Origin: Alviniconcha marisindica
Taxonomy: Eukaryota > Mollusca > Gastropoda > Provannidae
Assembly (NCBI GenBank): GCA_018857735.1
Contig: JABMCL010002145.1
Location: forward strand, 322,501 to 386,500
Length of the DNA: 64,000 bases
Direction of reading: 5' to 3'
In this document: positions 1 through 12,810 of the stretch, piece by piece
Layout: each line of letters starts with the position of its first letter
How positions within the stretch are numbered: the first letter of the stretch is position 1
Translations under genes and position numbers: made by a program
The notes under the pieces: model-generated
The model's database searches: none
Seen by the model: only the letters and a program-made list of their open reading frames with translations
What the model was told of the DNA's origin: nothing

Positions 1-40
1 ACCCAGACAAGCTGCCAAGTAGCCGGACACAGTGCAAGGT

Positions 41-640
41 GACAAGTACCTTGACAAGATCACAGGTACCAAGACAAGGTGACAAGTACCTAGACAAGGT
101 GGCAGGTACCAAGACAAGGTGGCAAGTACCTAGAGAAGGTGGCAGGTACCAAGACAAGATGGCAGGTACCAAGACAAGGTGGCAAGTACCTAGAGAAGGT
201 GGCAGGTACCAAGACAAGATGGCAGGTACCAAGACAAGGTGGCAAGTACCTAGACAAGGTGGCAGGTACCAAGACAAGGTGGCAGGTACCAAGACAAGGT
301 GACAGGTACCAAGACAAGATGGCAGGTACCAAGACAAGATGGCAGGTACCAAGACAAGGTGACAGGTACCAAGACAAGATGGCAGGTACCAAGACAAGAT
401 GGCAGGTACCAAGACAAGGTGACAGGTACCAAGACAAGGTGGCAGGTACCAAGACAAGGTGACAAGTACCAAGACAAGATGGCAGGTACCTAGACAAGGT
501 GACAAGTACCTAGACAAGATGGCAGGTACCAAGACAAGGTGACAAGTACCTAGACAAGGTGGCAGGTACCAAGACAAGGTGGCAGGTACCAAGACAAGGT
601 GGCAGGTACCAAGACAAGATGGCAGGTACCAAGACAAGAT
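41..640. repeat. 20-bp minisatellite
   Basis: About 30 head-to-tail copies of a 20-bp unit (ggcaggtaccaagacaaggt with g/a and c/t variants). Three units fill each 60 bases exactly. Reading frames stay open on both strands only because of the repetition; the predicted peptides are low-complexity and not taken as genes. Confidence 0.95.
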
Positions 641-649
641 CTAATTCTA

Positions 650-1030
650 AAGAGAGAAGGACTTGCTCATGGTGAATAAAAAGACAGGGACTCTCAATAT
701 ATTAAGCAACAAGGACTTGCTCACTGTGAATAAAAAGGCAGGGACTCTCAATATATTAAGCAACAAGGACTTGCTCACTCAATGTGAATAAAAAGATGAA
801 GATTCTCAGGCTCACTCAGTGTGAATAAAAGACAAAGACTTTCAACATACAAAGCAACATGGACTCCCTTAATGTGCATAAAATGACAAGGATTCTCCAT
901 ATATATGACAAAGATTCTCAGTGTATATAAAGTGACAAGGATTCCCTCCACGTGAACAAAATGACGAAGACTTTCAACACACAAAGCGACAAGGACTCCC
1001 TCGATTTGAATAAAATGACAAAGACTCTCA
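650..1030. repeat. Degenerate ~55-bp tandem repeat
   Basis: Six or so diverged copies sharing caaggacttgctcactgtg, aataaaaa and gactctcaat segments. Copies differ by indels, so this array looks older than its neighbours. No gene is seen here. Confidence 0.75.
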
Positions 1031-1149
1031 ATAATTATCTGTGGATACGGGATGGAAGCCAAGAAATACTTACAACAAGAAGTGTTCATCCCAAAAGGGA
1101 TTGGACGAGTTCTTCACCATTGTGGATGTGTAGCTCTGGATGGGCTCAT

Positions 1150-1795
1150 CAGTGGACACGTAACACACTGCGTTCACGCTCCCTGTTCACATGTAACACA
1201 TGGCATTCACTAGCTGTTCACACATATAACACTGCATTCACGCCCCTGTTCACAAATGTAACACACTGCATTCACGCTCCCTGTTCATATGTAATACACA
1301 GCATTCATGCTCCCTCTTCACACATGTAACATACTGCATTCACATTTCCTGTTCACACATGTAACACACTTCATTCACGCTTCCTGTTCACATGTAACAC
1401 ACTGCATTCACACTCCCTGTTCACATGTAACACACTACATTCACATTTGCTGTTCACACATATAACACACTGCATTCACATCATGTAACACACTGCATTC
1501 ACATTTCCTGCTCACGCATGTAACACACTGCATTTCCATTTCCTGTTCACACATTAACACACTGCATTCACACTCCAAGTTCACATGTAACACACTGCAT
1601 TCACACTCCCTGTTCACATGTAACACACTGCATTCACACTCCCTGTTCACATGTAACACACTGCATTCACACTCCCTGTTCACATGTAACACACTGCATT
1701 CACACTCCCTGTTCACATGTAACACACGGTATTCACACTCCCTGTTCACATGTAATATACTACATTCACATTTGCTGTTCACACATGACACACTG
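1150..1795. repeat. 33-bp minisatellite
   Basis: About 19 copies of a 33-bp unit containing tgttcacatgtaacacactg and cattcacactccc. The central copies (1590-1740) are nearly identical and the outer ones are diverged. The minus-strand Cys/Glu-rich frame through it is a repeat artefact. Confidence 0.9.
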
Positions 1796-2039
1796 CAAAA
1801 TGACAGAGAAAAGAAGTGGTGGAGAAAGTTCCAAAGCATTGAGGGAACAAGTGTACCTGTCAAGATATAAATTTCACCCTAGCACAGTGGAGTCATCTGT
1901 GGCCAAAAACTGAAAACACTGAGACTTTTCTAAAAATACTACAGTTAAAAAACAACAACAAGTGTACTCTTATCTGTATTTGAGTGTAAACAGGTTTGAA
2001 ACCAGCATCTCTGCAAATACTGGTCCAACTTCACTCAGC

Positions 2040-2898
2040 TCAGCAACAGTATATTACCACAATACTAGTGTGTGTACTAACCTCTAATCCATCAACAGTA
2101 TATTACCACAATACGAGTGTGTGTACCAACCTCTAACCCATCAACAGTATATTACTACAATACTAGTGTGTGTACCAACCTCTAATCCATCAACAGTATA
2201 TTACTACAATACTAGTGTGTGTACCAACCTCTAATCCATCAACAGCATATTACTACAATACTAGTGTGTGTACCAACCTCTAATCCATCAACACTATATT
2301 ACCAAAATACTAGTGTGTGTACCAACCTCTAATCCATCAACAGCATATTACCACAATACTAGTGTGTGTACCAACCTCTAATCCATCAACAGCATATTAC
2401 TACAATACTAGTGTGTGTACCAACCTCTAATCCATCAACAGCATATTACCACAATACGAGTGTGTGTACCAACCTCTAATCCATCAACAGTATATTACCA
2501 CAATACGAGTGTGTGTACCAACCTCTAATCCATCAACAGCATATTACCACAATACTAGTGTGTGTACCAACCTCTAACCCATCAACAGCATATTACTACG
2601 ATACTAGTGTGTGTACCAACCTCTAATCCATCAACAGCATAATACCACAATACTAGTGTGTGTACCAACCTCTAATCCATCAACAGCATAATACCACAAT
2701 ACGAGTGTGTGTACCAACCTCTAATCCATCAACAGCATATTACTACAATACTAGTGTGTGTACCAACCTCTAATCCATCAACAGCATATTACCACAATAC
2801 TAGTGTGTGTACCAACCTCTAATCCATCAACAGCATATTACCACAATACTAGTGTGTGTACCAACCTCTAATCCATCAACAGCATATTACCACAATAC
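2040..2898. repeat. 49-bp minisatellite carrying 5' splice-site copies
   Basis: About 17 copies of a 49-bp unit (cctctaatccatcaacagta, then tattaccacaatactagtgt and gtgtaccaa). One more diverged copy lies at 3318-3371 and touches the exon ending at 3371. On the minus strand each unit contains TAGAG followed by GTTGGTAC, resembling the exon's own end and donor (TAGAG followed by GTTAGTAC). The array therefore looks derived from this 5' splice junction. Confidence 0.9.
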
Positions 2899-3165
2899 TA
2901 GCATGTGACTCTCCACTGTTGGTTCCCGCGTCTTATCTGTTTTTGGTCCATCAACATGGAATGACCTTCCCCTTCCTCTCCGACAGAAACCCTCTCTGGA
3001 CTCATTTAAATCTAATCTAAAAACATATCTTTTCCCAAAATTGCAGACCTGCCATGTTTTCTGTTCTGTGATATGTCTTTCATCCATTCCAAGTCTCCCG
3101 GGCATTTGCTGCCTGTTTTAAGCTGCGTATCTTTAGTTTTGTATAGTCAGAATACTTGTGTGGGC

Positions 3166-3233
<68 letters not shown>

Positions 3234-3317
3234 ACCTAGAATAGTCTCTAGGGACAAGATTTTGTGCTTTAAAAATACTTTTATCATTGTTATTAAATAT
3301 TTTAATGTAATTAATAT
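2899..3317 (+). mobile_element. LINE 3' fragment inserted in the 49-bp array
   Basis: Positions 2899-3060 translate on the plus strand to a WN-LPL-R--PSLDSFKSNLKTYLF type sequence, the C-terminal tail typical of CR1/L2-like reverse transcriptase ORFs. A (TG)n run follows at 3167-3232, then AT-rich sequence. The fragment separates the last copy of the 49-bp array (3318-3371) from the rest, so it inserted after the array formed. It encodes no complete protein. Confidence 0.7.
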
Positions 3318-3370
3318 CAACCTCTAACCCATCCACAGCATATTACAACAATACCAGCATGTGTACTAAC

Positions 3371-3479
3371 CTCTATCAGGCAATGTCAAGGCATTTCCCT
3401 TGATGACCTTGACATACAATCGTTTGTCGCCCACCATGCGTGGAGGTTTCAAGGGGGGGCCAGCAGGTGGGGATGAAAA
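3371..3479 (-). CDS. C2CD2-like gene, exon starting a C2-like domain
   Basis: The minus-strand exon is bounded by an acceptor (cttgcag) at 3480-3482 and a GTTAGT donor at 3365-3370. It enters in phase 0 and leaves in phase 1. It encodes 36 residues: a Pro-rich stretch (SSPPAGPPLKPPR), then DKRLYVKVIKGNALTLPDR. This matches the basic-hydrophobic-alternating first beta strand of a C2 domain, as in C2CD2L, where a Pro-rich linker precedes RLFLRQLRASHL. It lies downstream of the SMP exons on the same strand, the expected order for this family. The rest of the C2 domain would lie left of the window. Membership in the same transcript is inferred. Confidence 0.55.
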
Positions 3480-3489
3480 CTGCAAGGCA

Positions 3490-3715
3490 CACACACAGTC
3501 AGATGTCAAGGCCATCAAAACACACAGTCGGATGTCAAGGTCATCAAAACACAGTCAGATGTCAAGCTCATCAAAATACACAGTCGAATGTGAAAGTCAT
3601 CAAAATGCACAGTCAAATGTCAAGGTCATCAAAACACACAGTCTGATGTCAAGGTCATCAAACACACAGTCTGATGTCAAGGTCATCAAAACACACAGTC
3701 TAATGTCCATGACAC
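3490..3715. repeat. ~28-bp tandem repeat
   Basis: About eight copies of a unit containing cacagtcagatgtcaaggtc and atcaaaaca. It starts just upstream (minus sense) of the 3371-3479 exon. Confidence 0.85.
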
Positions 3716-3719
3716 CAAA

Positions 3720-4545
3720 ACAACACAAACTGTCCTGTACTTGCAACCAAACACAAACTGTCCTGTACTAATAACTGCACAACACAAACTGTCCCTTACT
3801 AACAACAGAACAACACAAACTGTCCCTTACTAACAACAGAACAAAACTGTCCTGTACTAACAACAGAACAACACAAACTGTCCTGTACTAACAACAGAAC
3901 AACACAAATTGTCCCTTACTAACAACAGAACAACACAAACTGTCCTGTACTAACAACAGAACAACACAAACTGTCCCTTACTAACAACAGAACAAAACTA
4001 TCCTGTACTAACAACAGAACAACACAAACTGTCCCTTACTAACAACAGAACAACACAAACTGTCCCTTACTAACAACAGAACAACACAAACTGTCCCTTA
4101 CTAACAACAGAACAAAACTGTCCTGTACTAACAACAGAACAACACAAACTGTCCTGTACTAACAACAGAACAACACAAATTGTCCCTTACTAACAACAGA
4201 ACAACACAAACTGTCCTGTACTAACAACAGAACAACACAAACTGTCCCTTACTAACAACAGAACAACACAAACTGTCCTGTACTAACAACAGAACAACAC
4301 AAACTGTCCCTTACTAACAACAGAACAAAACTGTCCTGTACTAACAACAGAACAACACAAACTGTCCCTTACTAACAACAGAACAAAACTGTCCTGTACT
4401 AACAACAGAAAAACACAAACTGTTCCTTACTAACAACAGAACAAAACTGTCCTGTATTTACAACTGCATAACAAAAACTGTCCTGTACTAACAACTGCAC
4501 AACACAAACTTTCCTTTATTAACAACTGCACAACAGAAACCATCT
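3720..4545. repeat. 31-bp minisatellite
   Basis: About 25 copies of a 31-bp unit (cacaaactgtcccttactaa, then caacagaacaa). Two subtypes alternate, one reading tgtcccttac and one tgtcctgtac, in blocks that suggest higher-order duplication. Confidence 0.93.
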
Positions 4546-4654
4546 CCAAGATTATTTTTTAGCAACTCTAAACACTAGCATTATAATTCCTTCTTTGAAA
4601 GTGGTCTTCTGCTTTTCTCACCAGTTTTTGCCCAGAGTGGCTGCCCCTGAATCA

Positions 4655-4755
4655 GACGTGCATGCGTGTGTGCGTGCGTGCGTGTGTGTGTGTGTGCGTG
4701 TGCGTGTGTGTGTACATGTGTGTGTGTGTGTGTGTATGTATATGTGTATGTGTAT
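4655..4755. repeat. Imperfect (TG)n / (TGCG)n microsatellite
   Basis: Alternating purine-pyrimidine run of tg, gcgtgcgtg and tatgtgtatg, a potential Z-DNA tract. Confidence 0.85.
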
Positions 4756-4789
4756 ACATGATTTTGTGTGATGAATGTTATGTCCCCAT

Positions 4790-5390
4790 GGAACAGAGCC
4801 AGGTGTAAAAGTATATCCTCTCACGGGTTTACTGCTGCAATGTCTCCTCATGGGTAACAATTTATCAACTGTCTCTCGTGTACACCAATCTTATCAACTG
4901 TCTCCTTGGTACACCTAATCTGACCAACTGTCCCTCATGGAACCTAATTCTGTCATCACTGTCCTCGTCATAATTCGTCATCCCCTGTCTCCTGGGTACA
5001 CCCAATCTGCATCCAACTGTCCCTCGTGGTACCTAAATCGTCATCAACTGCTCCTCGTGTCACCTATTTGTCATCCAACGGTTCTCTGGTACACCAACTG
5101 CCCTGTCCCTCATGGTACACCAATCGTCTCCACCTTCTCCTCATGGGTACACCTAATTCTGTCATCCAACTGTCTCCTCGTGGGTACACCTAATTCTGTC
5201 ATCCAACTGTCTCCTCGTGGGTACACCTAATTCTGTCATCCAACTGTCTCCTCGTGGGTACACCTAATTCTGTCATCCAACTGTCTCCTCGTGGGTACAC
5301 CTAATTCTGTCATCCAACTGTCTCCTCGTGGGTACACCTAATTCTGTCATCCAACTGTCTCCTCATGGGTACACCTAATTCTGTCATCCA
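4790..5390. repeat. 37-bp minisatellite
   Basis: Degenerate copies from about 4790 become near-perfect from 5125. The unit contains tcatccaactgtctcctcgt and gggtacacctaattctg. It ends directly at the start of a LINE fragment. Confidence 0.88.
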
Positions 5391-6074
<684 letters not shown>

Positions 6075-6109
6075 GGCGTTGTGTCAGGATACAGAAGCAG
6101 GCCCACTCC

Positions 6110-6655
6110 TGTGTTTGGTTTACTCAAGGCAGAGGCTTCAGAGTTTAATTAAAGGGGAGGTGTCAATGGGTTAACAAAGGTGTCAAGAGGTATCAACAGG
6201 TTAATAAAGATATGAATGAGTTAACTGAAGAGGCACCGATCAGCCTGTTAACAAAGGTGTCAAGAGGTATCAACGGGTTAATAAAGATATGAATGAGTTA
6301 ACTGAAGAGGCACCGATCAGCCTGTTAACAACGGTGTCAAGAGGTATCAACGGGTTAATAAAGATATGAATGAGTTAACTGAAGAGGCACCGATCAGCCT
6401 GTTAACAAAGGTGTCAAGAGGTATCAACAGGTTAATAAAGATATGAATGAGTTAACTGAAGAGGCACCGATCAGCCTGTTAACAACGGTGTCAAGAGGTA
6501 TCAACAGGTTAATAAAGATATGAATGAGTTAACTGAAGAGGCACCGATCAGCCTGTTAACAACGGTGTCAAGAGGTATCAACAGGTTAATAAAGATACGA
6601 ATGAGTTAACTGAAGAGGCACCGATCAGCCTGTTAACGACGGTGTCAAGAGGTCC
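6110..6655. repeat. 77-bp satellite-like repeat
   Basis: Seven copies with an exact 77-bp period, gtcaagaggt starting at 6182, 6259, 6336, 6413, 6490, 6567 and 6644. Copies differ by single substitutions (aaaggt or aacggt). The array stops about 130 bp from the exon ending at 6782. Confidence 0.95.
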
Positions 6656-6781
6656 CAATGTGTCTGTCAACAAAGGAGGCAACAGGGTGACTGACGAGGT
6701 ATCGATGATTAATCAGAATGTTAAAGAGACGGTGGTACGACAGCGGACAGCTAGCTAGGAGGAAAGAAGGAGAGTACTCAC

Positions 6782-6904
6782 AGCACTTTGGTACTGACTG
6801 GGCGAAATGGGTTCGAAAAGGGACTCGCCGGCCTTGGCGCCACCCGACGATCTCTGCTGTGCCTGCTTTGGTGACGGCTGCGACATCAGTCGACTGCTCT
6901 TCTG
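6782..6904 (-). CDS. C2CD2-like gene, probable linker exon
   Basis: Minus-strand exon of 41 codons in phase 0-0. The acceptor is ggtcgtgcag before position 6904 (alternative three bases in, at 6901) and the donor is GTGAGT at 6776-6781. The product is Gln/Ser/Lys-rich: QKSSRLMSQPSPKQAQQRSS, then an Ala/Gly patch and LFEPISPSQYQSA. Such a low-complexity linker between SMP and C2 domains is plausible. Unlike the repeat-derived frames around it, it has balanced composition. The acceptor side abuts a long array whose unit repeats this exon's start. No homology is claimed. Confidence 0.5.
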
Positions 6905-6929
6905 CTGCACGACCACACACAGAAACCAA

Positions 6930-9295
6930 CTCTACCATTACACGCTGTACAGCTTCTGCTGCATTACAGGCTGCATTACACGCTGCACATCTTCTGCTGC
7001 ATTACAGGCTGCATTACACGCTGCACATCTTCTGCTGCATTACATGCTGCACATCTTTTGCTGCATTACATGCTGCACATCTTCTGCTGCATTACATGCT
7101 GCACATCTTCTGCTGCATTACATGCTGCATTACATGCTGCACATCTTCTGCTGCATTACAGGCTGCATTACATGCTGCACATCTTCTGCTGCATTACAGG
7201 CTGCATTACATGCTGCACATCTTCTCTGCATTACACTGCATTACATCAGCTGCATAACGCATTCATGCTGCACATCTTCTGCTGTACAGCTGCATTACAC
7301 TACATCTTCTGCTGTACACTACACAACATCCACACCGACACTACTGATCTTCTGCTGTACAACTACAAACATCCACTGCGCTACATCTGCATCTTCTGCT
7401 GTACAACACAAATCACCTACAGCACTCTCATCTTTGCTGTACAACTACAAACATCCACTACACACTACTCATCTTCTGCTGTACAACTACAAACATCCAC
7501 TACACACTACTGATCTTCTGCTGTACAACTACAAACACCCACTACACACTACTGATCTTCTGCTGTACAACTACAAACATCCACTACGCACTACTCATCT
7601 TCTGCTGTACAACTACAAACATCCACTACGCACTACTCATCTTCTGCTGTACAACTACAAACATCCACTACACACTACTGATCTTCTGCTGTACAACTAC
7701 AAACATCCACTACACACTACTCATCTTCTGCTGTACAACTACAAACATCCACTACGCACTACTCATCTTCTGCTGTACAACTACAAACATCCACTACACA
7801 CTACTGATCTTCTGCTGTACAACTACAAACACTCCACTACACACTACTGATCTTCTGCTGTACAACTACAAACATCCACTACGCACTACTGATCTTCTGC
7901 TGTACAACTACAAACATCCACTACGCACTACTGATCTTCTGCTGTACAACTACAAACATCCACTACGCACTACTGATCTTCTGCTGTACAACTACAAACA
8001 CCACTACACACTACTGATCTTCTGCTGTACAACTACAAACACTCCACTACCACTACTGATCTTCTGCTGTACAACTACAAACACCACTACACACTACTGA
8101 TCTTCTGCTGTACAACTACAAACACCACTACACACTACTGATCTTCTGCTGTAAACTACAAACACCACTACACACTACTGATCTTCTGCTGTAAACTACA
8201 AACACCCACTACACACTACTGATCTTCTGTAAACTACAAACAACCACTACACACTACTGATCTTTGCTGTAAACTACAAACAACCGCATGCTGTAAACAA
8301 CACTAACTGATCTTCTGCTGTAAACTGCAAACAACCCACTACACACTACCATACTGATCTGCTGTAAACAACCACTACCAATACTACTGGTACATAACAT
8401 CACCACTACACAATACTGATCTGCTGTACACTATAACAACCACTACAAACACCTGGAAACTACCACAAAATACTGATCTGCTGTAAACAACCAACCATAC
8501 ACAATACTGATTCTGCTGTAAATTATACCACTACTACATATACTGATCCTGCTGTACAACTATAAACAACCACTAACAATACTGATCCTGCTGTCACTAC
8601 AAACCACTCACTCTGATGCTGTAAACAACCACTACACAATACTGATCTGCTGTAAACAACCACTACACAATACTGATCTGCTGTAAACAACCACTACACA
8701 ATACTGATCTGTGTCATAAACAACCACTACACAATACTGATCTGCTGTCAACTATAAACAACCACTACACAATACTGATCTGCTGTCAATTAAACAACCA
8801 CTACACAATACTGATCTGCTGTACAACTATAACAACCACTACACAATACTGACCTGCTGTAAACAACCACTACACAATACTGATCTGCTGTACAACTATA
8901 CACAACCAATACACAATACTGATCTGCTGTAAACAACCACTACACAATACTGATCTGCTGTACAACTATAAACAACCACTACACAATACTGATCTGCTGT
9001 CAATATAAACAACCACTACACAATACTGATCTGCTGTAAACAGCCAACTACACAATACTGATCTGCTGTACAACTATAAACAACACTACACAATACTGAT
9101 CTGCTGTACAACTATAAACAACCACTACACAATACTGATCTGCTGTACAACTATAACAACCACTACACAATACTGATCTGCTGTAAACAACCACTACACA
9201 ATACTGATCTGCTGTAAACAACCAATACACAATACTGATCTGCTGTACAACTATAAACAACCACTACACAATACTGATCTGCTGTCCAATTATAA
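6930..9295. repeat. Large array carrying 3' splice-site copies
   Basis: Two linked subarrays occur. Positions 6930-7260 hold gcacatcttctgctgcatta units. Positions 7260-9290 hold about 45 copies of a 40-45 bp unit with gatcttctgctgtacaacta and acaaacatccactac. On the minus strand every unit contains (A/T)RCAGCAGAAGA, matching the acceptor and first bases of the exon at 6782-6904. Copies become shorter and indel-rich between 8150 and 9050. Confidence 0.9.
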
Positions 9296-9605
9296 CCACT
9301 CTTCACTGAAATATACTGATTTCCTGCTGTCCAATCGTAACCACTCTTACTTCACTCAAATATACTGATTTCCTGCTGTCCAATCATAACCACTCTTACT
9401 TCACTCAAATATACTGATTTCCTGCTGTCCAATCGTAACCACTCTTACTTCACTCAAATATACTGATTTCCTGCTGTCCAATCGTAACCACTCTTACTTC
9501 ACTCAAATATACTGATTTCCCGCTGTCCAATCGTAACCACTCTTACTTCACTCAAATATACTGATTTCCCACTGTCCAATCGTAACCACTCTTACTTCAC
9601 TCATT
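9296..9605. repeat. 49-bp minisatellite
   Basis: About six near-identical copies containing tatactgatttcctgctgtc and caatcgtaaccactcttact. The unit shares ctgctgt with the preceding array, so it may have budded from it. Confidence 0.9.
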
Positions 9606-9740
9606 GACTTCTACTCTGTAGCTTGGGCACCAACTTCCAGTCTTTAGCCAGGAAGCTCCGCCCACTCCGCACACAAATGCAGTGCTCAGCACAGCACGAG
9701 CACTCGGGTGTCTGTTGGTTCACAGGACGCTGACACTGAC

Positions 9741-9844
9741 CAGAACTCCCACTGGCTGTCCAGGATGAACGTGGGTTTAGGTCCCATCAACTGATGAGCT
9801 ATAACTCTCCAAGTTTCTAAACCTCCACCGTCCAGTCCTTTTAC
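9741..9844 (-). CDS. Possible exon of the C2CD2-like gene
   Basis: An acceptor-like GTATAG precedes 9844 on the minus strand, and the adjacent array repeats exactly this junction. In the phase-0 frame, an open stretch includes GLETWRVIAHQLMGPKPTFI and LDSQWEFW. A GTCAGT donor follows at 9735-9740. The exit phase does not fit the exon at 6904, so the donor or the exon itself is uncertain. The other frame ends at a TAA after SYSSSVDGT. Confidence 0.25.
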
Positions 9845-10560
9845 CTATACACATCTTTATACATCCTGCCATTGTCCTTTTACCTACACACATCTTTATA
9901 CGTCCTGCCATTGTCCTTTTACCTACACACATCTTTATACGTCCTGCCATTGTCCGTTTACCTACACACATATTTTCCTTTACTACACACACTTTTTCGT
10001 CCTGCCATTGTCCTTTTACCTACACACATCTTTATATGTCCTGCCATTGTCCTTTTACCTACGCACCACATCTTTATATGTCCTGCCATTGTCCTTTTAC
10101 CTACGCACCACATCTTTATATGTCCTGCCATTGTCCTTTTACCTACGCACCACATCTTTATATGTCCTGCCATTGTCCTTTTACCTATGCACCACATCTT
10201 TATATGTCCTGCCATTGTCCTTTTACCTACGCACCACATCTTTATATGTCCTGCCATTGTCCTTTTACCTACGCACCACATCTTTATACATCCTGTTATT
10301 GTCCTTTTACCTACGCACATCTTTATATGTCCTGTTATTGTCCTTTTACCTACGCACATCTTTATACGTCCTGTTATTGTCCTTTTACCTACACACATCT
10401 TTATACGTCCTGCCATTGTCCTTTTACCTACGCACCACATCTTTATATGTCCTGTTATTGTCCTTTTACCTACGCACCACATCTTTATACGCCCTATTAT
10501 TGTCCTTTTACCTACGCACCACATCTTTATACGTCCTGTTATTGTCCTTTTACCTGCACA
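9845..10560. repeat. 39/42-bp minisatellite at a putative 3' splice site
   Basis: About 17 copies of ccattgtccttttacctacg, then a variable cacca insert and catctttatatgtcctg. The two lengths differ by a 3-bp insertion, so frames remain open on both strands. The copy nearest the putative exon (gtccttttacctatacacat) runs directly into it. Confidence 0.92.
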
Positions 10561-10569
10561 CCACGGAGT

Positions 10570-11391
10570 CATCTGTTTACTAAACGGTTCCTGTCTACCC
10601 GAGTCAGGCGTTTACTTGTTCATGGAACAGTTCCTGCCTACCTGAGTCAGGCGTTTACTTGTTCATGGAACGGTTCCTGCCTACCTGAGTCAGGTGTTTA
10701 CTTGTTCACTGAACGGTTCCTGCCTGCCTGAGTCAGGTGTTTACTTGTTCACTGAACGGTTCCTGCCTACCTGAGTCAGGTGTTTACTTGTTCACTGAAC
10801 GGTTCCTGCCTCCTGAGTCAGGTGTTTACTTCTTCACTGAACATTTCCTGCCTGCCTGTGTCAGGTGTTTACTTGTTCAGTGAATGATTCCTGCCTACCT
10901 AAGTCAGCTGTTCACTGAACAGTTCCTGCCTTACCTAAGTCAGCTGTTCACTGAATGTTCCTGCCTACCTAAGTCAGCTGTTCACTGAATGGTTCCTGCC
11001 TACCTGAGTCAGGTGTTTACTTGTTCACTGAACGGTTCCTGCCTACCTGAGTCAGGTGTTTACTTCTTCACTGAACGGTTCCTGCCTACCTGAGTCAGGT
11101 GTTTACTTCTTCACTGAACGGTTCCTGCCTACCTGAGTCAGGTGTTTACTTCTTCACTGAACGGTTCCTGCCTACCTGAGTCAGGTGTTTACTTCTTCAC
11201 TGAACGGTTCCTGCCTACCTGAGTCAGGTGTTTACTTCTTCACTGAACGGTTCCTGCCTACCTGAGTCAGGTGTTTACTTCTTCACTGAACGGTTCCTGC
11301 GTACCTGAGTCAGGTGTTTACTTCTTCACTGAACGGTTCCTGCGTACCTGAGTCAGGTGTTTACTTCTTCACTGAACGGTTCCTGCGCTAC
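10570..11391. repeat. 43-bp minisatellite carrying 5' splice-site copies
   Basis: About 19 copies of gttcctgcctacctgagtca, then ggtgtttacttcttcactga and acg. On the minus strand each unit reads ACTCAG then GTAGGC, reproducing the end of the adjoining exon (ACTCAG then GTAGCG). Confidence 0.92.
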
Positions 11392-11602
11392 CTGAGTCAG
11401 CTGCTGTTCGTGTCTGACAGGCTGCACAGAGATGCTGTGAATGGCTTCGGGACTTTTCTGCACGGACACAGTTGTGCACCGGGTGGGGGCGGCTCTGAGG
11501 GGGCACCTGCTGCACCACCGGCGCCATCTGGGACAGCGACGGCTGCTGGATGGAGGATGCTAGCTGAGCCATCTGGTTCTGCAGGTTCTGGGCGGTGAAC
11601 CG
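11392..11602 (-). CDS. C2CD2-like gene, probable Gln-rich exon with a frame break
   Basis: The acceptor is gttgtgtgcag before 11602, and the donor candidate is GTAGCG after 11392. From the acceptor, phase 0 gives RFTAQNLQNQMAQLASSIQQ then PSLSQMAPVVQQVPPQ, convincing Gln-rich protein. Towards the 3' end the better coding frame is the +1 frame, giving KSPEAIHSISVQPVRHEQQL then TQ at the donor. A one-base indel near the C/G run at about 11485-11500 would join them. This is either a consensus error or a real lesion. No conserved domain is recognised; assignment to the SMP/C2 gene rests on strand and position. Confidence 0.5.
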
Positions 11603-12040
11603 CTGCACACAACCGACGGTGAATCACCGGGTGAACCACAGTGAGTATAACAGACACAGTGAATGCGGCGACCGAGCAACACCTGAACTGCTGCCCACTG
11701 TACTCCACACCTGGCGCACAACGCTGCACACCTGCAGTACACTGATGCCTGCTGCCTCCCCCCTCTGCCCCCCCCCACAACCCTCCTCCCCCTGATATTC
11801 AGCTCATGCCCTGCCATCGCTGGAGACCCTTAAAGCAAAGAGGGAAGCAGACTGGTCAGCATTACGCAGATGTCTGAAAACATGCCGGTTCTGAGAGTGC
11901 GTGCTGGAAGGGATGAGGAAGAAATTAGATGTTAAATGAAGTGTTGTTGTGTGTTTGTGTAATTAGTAGAGTTCATTGTGCTCTAGGTCATGTTGACATT
12001 TTGCTGACCTTATTGTGTTTGTATCTTGTGCTTTGGGCTC
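11603..12040. other. Intronic sequence without recognised features
   Basis: Mixed-composition sequence with a C-rich tract at 11755-11790. No supported exon, RNA or repeat is seen. Confidence 0.5.
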
Positions 12041-12810
12041 ACATTAGGATAAACACCTTACATATACTCTTTTACATTACACCACATTACATTAGGATAA
12101 ACACCTTACATATACTCTTTTACACTACACCACATTACATTAGGATAAACACCTTACATATACTCTTTTACATTACACCACATAACATTAGGATAAGTAC
12201 CTTACATATACTCTTTTACACTACACCACATTACATTAGGATAAACACCTTACATATACTCTTTTACATTACACCACATTAAATTAGGATAAGTAACTTA
12301 CATATACTCTTTTACACTACACCACATTACATTAGGATAGTACCTTACATATACTCTTTTACACTACACCACATTACACTAGGATAAGTACCTTACATAT
12401 ACTCTTTTACACTACACCACATTACACTAGGATAAGTACCTTACTATACTCTTTTACACTACACCAGGATAAGTACCTTACATATACTCTTTTACACTAC
12501 ACCAGGATAAGTACCTTACATACACTCTTTTACACTACACCACATTACATTAGGATAAGTACCTTACATATAACTCCCTTTTACACTACACCACATTTAC
12601 ATTAGGATAAGTACCTTACATATACTCTTTTACACTACACCACATTACACTAGGATAAGTACCTTACATATACTCTTTTACACTACACCACATTACACTA
12701 GGATAAGTACCTTACATATACTCTTTTACACTACACCACATTACACTAGGATAAGTACCTTACATATACTCTTTTACACTACACCACATTACACTGGATG
12801 ACTTACATAC
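12040..12810. repeat. 48-bp minisatellite
   Basis: About 16 copies of acattaggataagtacctta, then catatactcttttacactac and accacatt. Variants (ataaacacc or ataagtacc) are clustered, with dropouts at 12440-12600. Confidence 0.93.

Noticed and set aside
90..497. Long frames on both strands in the first 640 bases
   Set aside because: A 20-bp unit with no stop in any frame gives open frames automatically; composition is purely periodic.
1..640. CRISPR-like array
   Set aside because: Units are contiguous with no unique spacers, and the window is eukaryotic.
6807..7850. 347-codon plus-strand Cys/His/Leu-rich frame
   Set aside because: Most of it is array translation, and the only non-repeat part is the antisense of a better minus-strand exon with splice sites.
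9872..10731. Overlapping plus and minus frames of about 200-260 codons
   Set aside because: Repeat unit lengths of 39 and 42 bp keep all frames open; no start context or unique sequence.
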